This document shows positions 24,857 to 32,300 of a stretch of 39,677 bases of DNA, in pieces. The stretch's first letter is position 1, and every line of letters starts with the position of its first letter. Under the pieces are notes generated by a model. It did not search any database. It was not told where the DNA came from and saw only the letters and a program-made list of their open reading frames with translations. The position numbers and the translations under genes were made by a program. Source of the DNA: Planctomycetota bacterium (GTDB lineage: Bacteria > Planctomycetota > PLA2 > JAEUHO01); the NCBI GenBank assembly GCA_020851795.1, contig JADZCA010000018.1, positions 1 through 39,677 of the forward strand, read 5' to 3'.

Positions 24857-26389
24857 GTGCGCTGGAAGGCGTCGTTTCGCACGAAGCTCGTCGTCGCGCT
24901 GACGGGCCTGTCCTTCCTCACCGCGGCGGTCGTGCTCGAGCGGGCGTGGAGCCGCGCGCGCGCCGCGCAGGTGACGTCGCTGCGCTCGCTGCTCGAGTCG
25001 GTCGCGGGCGCCGTGGCCCCGAGCGTGGACGGCGACCGCCACGCGGCCTTCGACCCGACGGCGCCGGGGGCCGCCTCCGACCCGTACGAGCGCGAGCTGC
25101 GCACTGTCGGGGCGCGCACCAAGGCGAGCCACGCCCGCTTCAAGGAGGTGTACACGATCGGCCAGCTCGAGGGCCCCGGGCCCGGCAAGGGACGCCTCGT
25201 GCTCGCCGAGCGCGACGCGGAGGTCGGCGCGGTCTACGAGTACACGCGCTTCCCCGCGATGGTGCGTGCGCTGGGCGGCCCGGCGTCGGACGAGGACCTC
25301 GTGCAGGACGAGTACGGCGTGACGCTCTCGGGCTACGCGCCGATCCGCGACCGCGCGGGCCGCACCGTCGGCCTGCTCGGCATCGACGTGGACGCGGACA
25401 CGGTGGCCGAGATGCGGGGCCGGCTGCTCGGCATCCTCGGGCTCGGGATGCTCGGTGCCGCGCTCCTGTCGGGCGTGCTGGGCGTGTGGCTGGCCTCGCG
25501 CATCAGCCGACCGGTGCGTGCCCTGTCGAGCGCGATGGACCGCGTGGCCGCGGGCGACCTCGGCACGCGCGCCGCGTGGACGTCGTCGGACGAGTTCGGC
25601 CGCCTCGCCGCGAACTTCAACCGGATGGTCGAGGGGCTCGAGGAGCGCCAGCGTCTCAAGCAGTCGCTCGCGCTCGCGATGGAGATCCAGCAGAACCTCC
25701 TGCCCGCGGGCCCGCCGTCGGTGGCGGGGGTCGAGGTCGCGGGGTTCTCCGACTACTGCGACGAGACGGGCGGCGACTACTTCGACTACCCCCGCACGTG
25801 GGAGGTGCCCGGGGGCCGCGTCGCGCTCACGATCGGCGACGTCACGGGCCACGGGATCGGCGCCGCGCTGCTCATGTCCACCGGACGCGCGGTCCTGCGC
25901 AGCCACGCCGAGCGCGACGTGGGCCCGAGCGAGATCCTCTCGGTGGTCAACCGCCACCTCGCCCACGACGTGACGCCGGGCAAGTTCATGACGCTCTACT
26001 ACGGCGTCCTCGACCCCGCGGCCGGCACGCTGCTCCACGCGAACGCGGGGCAGGGCGGCTGCTTCGTGTGGCGGGCGGCGCGGGCGCAGCTCGAGGAGAT
26101 GCCGGCGGGCGCCCCGCCGCTGGGCGTCCTGCCCGAGATCCCGTTCCCCGAGGTGAAGGTCGAGGGGCTGCGCGCGGGCGACGTGGTCGTCCTCGCCACC
26201 GACGGCGTGTGGGAGACCAACGACCCGTCGGGCAAGCCCTTCGGCTACGAGGGCATCGAGGCGGTCGTGCGGGCGCACGCCGCGGGCTCGGCCGCGTCGA
26301 TCGCCGACGCCATGCGCGTCGCCGTCGAGCGCCACCGCGGGGCCGGCGCCCAGGCCGACGACGTCACCCTCGTCGTGGCGAAGCTCTAG
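24857..26389 (+). CDS. Membrane sensor phosphatase: cache-like domain, HAMP, SpoIIE/PP2C
   Basis: This 510-aa RsbU-type protein has TM1 at about residues 9-27 and an extracytoplasmic sensor region at about 30-188, ending in GVTLSGYAPIRDRAGRTVGL typical of cache folds. TM2 is at about 189-209, followed by HAMP at about 210-262 (ISRPVRALSSAMDRVAAGDL, DEFGRLAANFNRM). The SpoIIE-type phosphatase spans about 275-510, with EIQQNLLP, GGDYFDY near 302, IGDVTGHGIGAALLM near 325, ATDGVWETND near 446 and a final ADDVTLVV near 500. The metal-binding Asp positions are present. Such enzymes usually dephosphorylate anti-sigma-factor antagonists, but no partner kinase or antagonist is encoded here. The GTG at 24857 follows a GGGAGGG ribosome site and begins the first TM. 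Confidence 0.93.
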   Translation: MRWKASFRTKLVVALTGLSFLTAAVVLERAWSRARAAQVTSLRSLLESVAGAVAPSVDGDRHAAFDPTAPGAASDPYERELRTVGARTKASHARFKEVYTIGQLEGPGPGKGRLVLAERDAEVGAVYEYTRFPAMVRALGGPASDEDLVQDEYGVTLSGYAPIRDRAGRTVGLLGIDVDADTVAEMRGRLLGILGLGMLGAALLSGVLGVWLASRISRPVRALSSAMDRVAAGDLGTRAAWTSSDEFGRLAANFNRMVEGLEERQRLKQSLALAMEIQQNLLPAGPPSVAGVEVAGFSDYCDETGGDYFDYPRTWEVPGGRVALTIGDVTGHGIGAALLMSTGRAVLRSHAERDVGPSEILSVVNRHLAHDVTPGKFMTLYYGVLDPAAGTLLHANAGQGGCFVWRAARAQLEEMPAGAPPLGVLPEIPFPEVKVEGLRAGDVVVLATDGVWETNDPSGKPFGYEGIEAVVRAHAAGSAASIADAMRVAVERHRGAGAQADDVTLVVAKL

Positions 26390-26620
26390 CCCGCCGAGTT
26401 CACGAAAGACGAGGCCCGTCGGGCGCCGATCGCACGTCAGGCCGCCGTCGGGGCTCGCGGATTCGGCCCGGGCGCGCGTCGGACGCGACGACAGCGTGTT
26501 CTGGCACCACGCCGAGGAGCGGGCGACGCGTGGCGAGACGCATCGAATCGGCGACGGGCCCTGCGTCACGCCCGGGCCGAAGACGCCGCCCCGACCTCGT
26601 CGGCTCGTGAATTCGGCGGG
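26390..26620. mobile_element. MITE-like repeat with terminal inverted repeats
   Basis: The left end (26390-26414, starting CCCGCCGAGTTCACGA) and the right end (26595-26620, ending TCGTGAATTCGGCGGG) are inverted copies of about 25 bp differing at about three positions plus one gap. The first 103 bp match 39255-39357 at 93 of 103 positions. It begins one base after the stop of the phosphatase gene and encodes no recognisable protein. A degenerate GTGCCTGGCACC-type core (TTCTGGCACCACG) is near 26500. I see no clear target-site duplication. Confidence 0.55.
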
Positions 26621-26622
26621 CG

Positions 26623-26677
26623 AGGAGCCCGTCGCGGACACGGGCCGCCGGGAGGCCCGCGCCCGGGACGGGCTCCT
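26623..26677 (+). terminator. 55-bp hairpin repeat, second copy
   Basis: AGGAGCCCGTC (26623-26633) pairs with GACGGGCTCCT (26667-26677) around 33 nt. An inner 6-bp stem pairs CGGGCC (26641-26646) with GGCCCG (26654-26659). It is 48/55 identical to the copy at 15038 and lies 2 bp after the MITE-like repeat. It may be the end of the phosphatase transcript or a separate repeat. Confidence 0.5.
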
Positions 26678-26855
26678 AAGGGGTAGACGCGGACACGGAG
26701 ACGAAAGGGGAGGCTACGGCGGAGGAGAAGGCGGAGGTCACGGCTCAGGCCAAGGTCGCGTCTACGGCGGAGGCGGAGGCGAGGACGGCATCCGCCCGAT
26801 CCGCCCGCGGGGAGCGCAGGGCCGCGGGGGTCGCGTGGTGGAATCCGCCGCGCCC
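26678..26855. other. Non-coding purine-rich stretch before the 26856 gene
   Basis: The plus strand from about 26695 to 26795 is a biased run of GGAGG, GGCGGAGG and GGTC/GGCTACGG words, that is, a degenerate short tandem repeat. It is translatable in several frames, but no reading frame looks like a protein. With 26390-26677 it makes up the 466-bp gap between the two neighbouring genes. Confidence 0.4.
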
Positions 26856-27698
26856 ATGCTGCCGCTCTCCGCCTCGCCCGACGTCGTCGCGCGCGTCCTC
26901 GACGCCGTGCGGTCGCCTCGGCGGCCCGAGCGCGTCGCGTGCCTCACCGAGGAGAGCGTCGAGATCCTCTACGCGATCGGCGCGGGCGACCTCGTCGTCG
27001 GCGTGTCGAAGTACGTCGAGCGGCCCGAGGAGGCGCGCGAGAAGCCGCGGCTGTGCGCGTTCGTCCGCGCCGACTACGACGCGGTCGAATCCGTGCGGCC
27101 CGACCTCGTGCTCTGCTTCAGCGACCTGCAGGCCGAGATCGCGGCGGAGTGCGCACGGCGCGGGATGAACGTCGTCGTGTTCAACCAGCGCAGCGTCGCG
27201 GAGATCCTCGGCGTCGTGCTCGCGATCGGCGCGCTGGTCGGCCGCGAAGCCCCCGCCCGCGCGCTCGTCGAGCGCCTCACGGCGCACGTCGAGGCGGTCG
27301 CGGCCAAGGCCGCGCTGCTCCCGCGCCGCCCACGGGTGCACGTCGAGGAGTGGGACGCGCCGCTCATCACCGCGATCCGCTGGGTCGCCGAGCTGGTCGA
27401 GGTCGCCGGCGGGCGCTACGTGTTCCCTGCGCGGTCGGTCGCACCGGCGGCGCGGGACCGGGTCGTGGACCCCGCCGACGTCGTGCAGGCCGACCCCGAG
27501 GTGATCGTCGCGTCGTGGTGCGGCAAGCCCGTGCACGTCGAGCGGATCGTGGCGCGCCCCGGGTTCGCCGACGTCGCGGCGGTGCGCGACGGGCGCGTCC
27601 ACGTGCTCCCGCCGGCGATCCTCCTCCAGCCCGGGCCCGCGGCGCTCACCGACGGGCTGGACGCGCTCCACCGCCTCGTCGCCGCCGCGGTCCGCTGA
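26856..27698 (+). CDS. Helical-backbone (BtuF/FepB-like) binding protein without signal peptide
   Basis: This 280-aa protein (COG0614-like) has an N-terminal lobe with RPERVACLTEESVEILYAIG, AGDLVVGVSKYVERP, SVRPDLVLCFSDLQAE and GMNVVVFNQRSVAEIL. A linking helix follows (about 120-155), then a C-terminal lobe with DPEVIVASWCGKPVHVERI, RPGFADVAAVRDGRVHVLPP and LQPGPAALTDGLDALHRL. This is the fold of periplasmic cobalamin or siderophore binding proteins. No signal peptide or lipobox is visible even from the alternative GTG starts at 26835 and 26838, and no ABC permease or ATPase genes are adjacent. It may be cytoplasmic, for example a cobamide- or metal-handling protein; that is inference. The ATG start has no strong ribosome site, so 26838 remains possible. 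Confidence 0.85.
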   Translation: MLPLSASPDVVARVLDAVRSPRRPERVACLTEESVEILYAIGAGDLVVGVSKYVERPEEAREKPRLCAFVRADYDAVESVRPDLVLCFSDLQAEIAAECARRGMNVVVFNQRSVAEILGVVLAIGALVGREAPARALVERLTAHVEAVAAKAALLPRRPRVHVEEWDAPLITAIRWVAELVEVAGGRYVFPARSVAPAARDRVVDPADVVQADPEVIVASWCGKPVHVERIVARPGFADVAAVRDGRVHVLPPAILLQPGPAALTDGLDALHRLVAAAVR

Positions 27699-27721
27699 GC
27701 GCACGCGCGCAGGACGTGCGC
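27699..27721 (+). terminator. Hairpin directly after the 26856-27698 stop
   Basis: GCGCACG (27699-27705) pairs perfectly with CGTGCGC (27715-27721) around a 9-nt loop, starting one base after the TGA. There is no T-tract. The position supports a transcript end before the pseudopilin operon. Confidence 0.45.
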
Positions 27722-27812
27722 GGGGCGACGCCCGCGCGCGCGGGCTCCCCCCGGGCGCGCGGGTCCACGCCCCCGGAGCGGACCCCGGGGGACTTCAGCG
27801 CCGCGGGGGGGT

Positions 27813-27856
27813 GGTCGATAGCGACCCGGCGATACCGGGTCCGAACCCCCCGGTAT
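27813..27856 (+). promoter_or_regulatory. Two-hairpin leader element, copy 1 (pseudopilin operon)
   Basis: Hairpin 1 is GGTCG-ATAG-CGACC (27813-27826). Hairpin 2 has an 8-bp stem ATACCGGG (27832-27839) with CCCGGTAT (27849-27856) and the 9-nt loop TCCGAACCC. A second copy upstream of 37537 has the same order, a CGATAG, an 8-bp stem of different sequence and loop TGCGAACCC. The first seven loop bases resemble a tRNA T-loop (TNCGAAC). It lies 92 nt before the GTG at 27949. It could be a riboswitch-like leader, a protein-binding RNA, or a promoter whose -10 is CGATAG followed by a 5'-end hairpin. Confidence 0.5.
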
Positions 27857-27865
27857 GCCCGGACT

Positions 27866-27879
27866 CCGGGACGTCCCGG
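27866..27879. other. 14-bp palindrome in the pseudopilin leader
   Basis: CCGGGACGTCCCGG is a perfect palindrome 10 bp after the two-hairpin element. A further hairpin GGTCCCG-TC-CGGGACC follows near 27896-27911. No equivalent is seen in the 37.5 kb leader. Confidence 0.35.
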
Positions 27880-27948
27880 CGTCCGCGCGGTCGCGGGTCC
27901 CGTCCGGGACCGGCGGTCGGAGGCGGGTTCGTCGCGAGGGACACCCCC

Positions 27949-29346
27949 GTGGGCCCTGACCTGTCCGCCCGCGCCCGTCGCCGCCCCGCCCGCGGCGACC
28001 GCGGCTTCGCGATCGTCTGGGCGATGCTCGCCGCGATGCTCATCGCCGGCATCGTCTTCGCCGGCACGAGCACGCAGATCGCGATGAACCGGCTCGGCGA
28101 CGCGACCTTCTCGGCCGAGGGCCAGGCGCGCTCGGTCGCCGAGGCCGGGCTCGTGGACGCGCTCGCGTGGTTCCGCCGCCAGCAGACGCAGCCCGTCTCG
28201 ACGTTCGCGCCCCAGCGCAACCTGGCGGCGAACCCGGTCGTGAACGAGACCGACGACACGGTGGTCGGCCTCGTGCGCGAATACGAGATGATGCCGTCGC
28301 TGTGGGCGCGCTACGAGGTGCGCAAGCCCGTCGCCGCCGAGTCGTTCACCGACCAGGACGCCGACGGCCGCTACGACTACGGCGAGCCGTACCTGGACAC
28401 CAACGGCAACGGGCGCCGCGACCCGGCGCGCGAGATCCGCGACATCTCCGTGGACCGCGGCTTCGCCGGCACGGGCACGGTGTGGTGGGTGGTCTCGCAC
28501 GGCGCGGTCTACCGTCGCCGCGACGCCGCGCAGCCGCTCGGCTCGGCCGCCAACCCCAAGGTCGCCTCCGCCGACGTCGCGGCCGAGGTTCGCCGCTTCG
28601 TGATCGTCCCGCCCGCGACCTCCGCGCTGTGCGTCAAGACCGGCACCGGCACGACGATCGGCGCCCGCGCCCGCCTGCTCGGCGGCTCCAAGGGCGGCCT
28701 GATCACCAAGTCGGGCACGGGCACGCCCACGGTGCAAGTCGGCTCGGAGGTGTACGGCTCGCCGGCGGTGGGGACCAACCCGACCTACGACGACTCCATC
28801 TCGACGACCTTCGGCGTGACGATGCCCGAGCTCAAGGCGATGGCCGACGCGTCGTGGTCCTCCGCCGCGCTGTTCCCCGCCAAGATCGGCGACTTCACGC
28901 TCAACATCGTCCCGGGCCCCATCACGTTCGACGACAGCCGCCCGCTGCGCGGGACCGGCGTCGTCGTGGTGGAGGGCAACTGCACGATCGCCGCGGGCAG
29001 CAACTCGTTCTTCAACGGCATCCTCTACGTGCAGGGGACGCTGACGGTCCGCGCGCCCGTCTACCTCCGCGGCACCGTGATCGTCACCGGCACGGCCGAC
29101 GTGGCCGGGACCGGCGGCGACTTCTCCGAGATCAACTACGACCCCGCGATCTTGAACGAGGTGCTGACCATGCTCGGTCAGTACCGCTTCTCGACGGCGA
29201 CCTACGAGCCGTCCGAGGCGCTGCCCGACGGGACGCCCGACGAGGGCAACCTGGTGCGGCTGCAGCACTCGGGGATGACGTTGCCCGGCGCCGCGCTCCC
29301 CGCCCCGCTCGACGACAGCCTCCCGCCCGTGGGGATGGGCGGATGA
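27949..29346 (+). CDS. PilX/GspK-like pseudopilin-type protein with a calcium-type repeat
   Basis: This 465-aa protein starts at GTG 27949 (GAGGGAC ribosome site). The N-terminus is Arg-rich (ARARRRPARGDRG), then a prepilin-like hydrophobic helix FAIVWAMLAAMLIAGIVFAG with likely cleavage after Gly19. Position +5 is Trp rather than Glu, as in GspK/PilX-type minor components. About residues 135-164 carry D.DADGRYDYGEPYLDTNG-type acidic loops like those of calcium-binding repeats. The C-terminal part is all-beta, with SNSFFNGILYVQGTLTVRAP resembling right-handed or polymer-adhesin-like repeats. I infer a minor pilin or pseudopilin that initiates or tips a type II/IV fibre. It overlaps the next gene by ATGA. 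Confidence 0.82.
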   Translation: MGPDLSARARRRPARGDRGFAIVWAMLAAMLIAGIVFAGTSTQIAMNRLGDATFSAEGQARSVAEAGLVDALAWFRRQQTQPVSTFAPQRNLAANPVVNETDDTVVGLVREYEMMPSLWARYEVRKPVAAESFTDQDADGRYDYGEPYLDTNGNGRRDPAREIRDISVDRGFAGTGTVWWVVSHGAVYRRRDAAQPLGSAANPKVASADVAAEVRRFVIVPPATSALCVKTGTGTTIGARARLLGGSKGGLITKSGTGTPTVQVGSEVYGSPAVGTNPTYDDSISTTFGVTMPELKAMADASWSSAALFPAKIGDFTLNIVPGPITFDDSRPLRGTGVVVVEGNCTIAAGSNSFFNGILYVQGTLTVRAPVYLRGTVIVTGTADVAGTGGDFSEINYDPAILNEVLTMLGQYRFSTATYEPSEALPDGTPDEGNLVRLQHSGMTLPGAALPAPLDDSLPPVGMGG

Positions 29347-32300
29347 CGCCCCGCCCCGTCCCCCTCGGAGCCGCACCCGTGCGCACCGCTCCCTCCCGCT
29401 CCCGCCGCCGTGGCTTCTCGCTCGTCGAGGTGCTGCTGGCCGGCATCCTCGTCTCCGTCGTCGCGATGGCCGGCGCCGCCTACGTCACGCGCTCGTCGCA
29501 GAGCGCCGACTGGACGCGCGACCGCATCTTCGCCCGCCAGAAGGCGCTCTCGATCCTCGCGGAGCTCAAGTCCTTCGTCGAGGGCAGCAGCGACCAGGCG
29601 GCGGAGGAGCTCGACGCGTTCGACGACGCGCTGCAGTACAACCCGACGCTGACGATCGCGCCGGACCCGAGCGACCCCAGCAAGCCCGCCGCACCGGACC
29701 ACCCGCTGTCGGGCAACGTGGCCGACTCCGGCGACTGGCGCTGGTACCGCCACGTCACCGTGCGCCGCTTCTCCGGCGTGCCCACGCGCGACCTGCGCAT
29801 CTGCACCGTGCGCGTGTGGCGCCATCGGCGCGGCGACGCGGTCCCCGGCGAGCAGATGGCCGAGGTGTCGTCGGTGGTGCGCACCGTGGCGGACGCGTAC
29901 CCGACGACGCAGGTCTACGACGTCTACCTGATCGCGCTCGAGAACGTCCCGGGCTGGTGGGTCTACATGGACTCCATCAAGCCGTTCGTGGACGCGACGC
30001 TGGCCGACCTCGAGGCCCGCAACCCGGGCCTGTCGTTCCGGACGCACTGGATCACCACCTCGGGCTACGGCCGCGACGAGGAGTACGCGCCCTACACGAA
30101 CGAGACGCGCATCAGCACCGACTCGACGCCGTGGAGCTACGTGTACCCGGGCCGCATGCCGTCGGGCTCCGCGGCGACGCGCTACTACGTCCCGGAGTCG
30201 ATCCGCGCGCGCGTCAACCTCGACGGCCCGACGACGCCCGTGTTCGTGAACGGGTACGCGGCGTCCGAGCCCTTCACCGACGCCAACGGGAACGGGCTCT
30301 GGGACTCGGGCGAGGCCTACACCGACTCGGACGGGGACAACCACTACGACGTCAACAACCCCGTGCCGTACGCGCTGGCGGACCAGCAGAACCACGCGAT
30401 GCGGTGGCCGGACGAGAACGCGAAGTTCCAGGCGCGCGTCGCCGCGGGCCTCGACGTGGACGGAGAACCGACCTACCGGCTGCTGCTCGACCGCATGATC
30501 GCGGACCCCGCGCGCTTCCACAACGCGATCCTGATCAACCTGCACGGCGAGCTGCTCCCGATGCCGGCGGTGCGCAACTACTCCGACGCCGCGAAGGACC
30601 CGGTGAACAGCCCCGGTTGGCGCGTCGTCACGCACCCCGAGACGCTGCTCGTCCGCCGCGTGGCGGGCGAGAGCCAGCCGGTGGCGACGAGCGCGCGGTG
30701 GCGCGTCTACGCCTACAAGACCGAGTTCCCGACGGCCGAGCCGATCATGACGCTCACCGAGCCGTTCAACGACGTGAACATGAACGGCGTGTGGGACACC
30801 GGCGAGCCGTTCCAGGACTGGAACGCCGACGCGAAGTGGAGCCAGGGGAAGCCGATCGTCGTCGAGCTGGCCGGCATCGACGCCTCCGCGGCGATCAACG
30901 CCGCGTCGAACCCGTCGATGACCATCCAGTTCCTCCCCGGGGGCGTGGACGCGGACGGGAACGGCACCGCCGACACGTACACGGCGTTCGCCAAGGCGCG
31001 CACGTTCCCCGAGACGTTCACCGACTCGAACGGCAACGGGCACTGGGACCCCGCGGAGCCGTTCCTCGACGTGAACGGCAACGGGGCCCTCGACGCCGGG
31101 GAGCCGTTCCAGGACCTCAACGGCGACGGCGTGCGCACCGCGACCGCCGAGCCCTACGTGGACGGCAACGCGAACGGGCGTCCCGACCTCGTGATGGGCG
31201 CCGCCGACGTCTACACGGACAGCAACGGCAACGGGAAGTGGGACGCCGCCGAGCCCTACCTCGACATGAACGGGAACGGCGCCCGCGACGCGGCGACGTC
31301 CCCGGTGACGCCGTGGCGCGCGTGGAACCCCGCGGTGGACAACGTCAGCACCGCGACGCGCAACGCGTACCGCGCCTCGTACGGCGAGCCGTTCGTGGAC
31401 GTCAACGCGAACAGCACGTGGAACCCCGCCGAGCCGCTGCTCTACGACAACAACGGCAACGGGAAGTTCGACGGCGGCTACAAGCGCGGGGAGATGTTCT
31501 ACGTCCCGCGCATCGACACCACGACGAACACGACCTTCCTCGAGCTGTACGGCACGCCGCTCTACGCGCCGGAGACCGCCGACGGCCGCGGCCTCGACGC
31601 CGGGCAGCGCCTGTACGACCTCGAGTACATCCCGTGCGCGACCCCGAGCGCGACGACGGCGGGCTCCGCGCCGTTCAACCGCGACCTCGCGAGCACCACC
31701 GTCGACGTCCCCAAGAACACCGCGCGCTGGACGATCGACGTGCCGATGGCGACGCTCAAGAAGACCTTCGAGACCGCCGTCGGCGCCAACAACGGCGACG
31801 CCGCCGACCGGGTGCTCGAGGTCCGCACGCGCTTCGGCCTCGACCGCACGACGGGCACGATGTGGCCGACGCGCAACGCGCCGGCGAACCTCTCGCGCGC
31901 CTACGCGTGGTTCGCCGACAGCCGCAACGACATCCCGTTCTCCGAGCGCTACCAGTTCCAGGGCGACCCGCGCCACTGCCCCTACGCGGACCTCTCCCGG
32001 ACGGTGGGGACCACGTTCCCGCACGGCTACAACTGGTACTTCGACAACCTCGTGGACGCGGCGAACGCGACCGACAAGTGGCGCGGCATCGACGGCGCCC
32101 GCCTGCTCGACGGGTGGATGGGCCGCCAGCAGATCGACACGGCGCGCTACTTCCAGTGGCTGCGCACCGCGGTGACGTCCACCGAGGCCGTGTACACGAC
32201 GCTGACCGGCTTCTCGTACTTCTACCTGTCGGTCGGCGGCGACGTCGGCTACGACTCGGCCAACGGGTTCTCGAGCTCGATCCCGATGAACGGCACGCCG

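Noticed and set aside
27832..27856. T-arm-like loop suggested a tRNA gene
   Set aside because: The stem is 8 bp and the loop 9 nt instead of 5 and 7, and no acceptor stem, anticodon arm or D-arm can be drawn around it.
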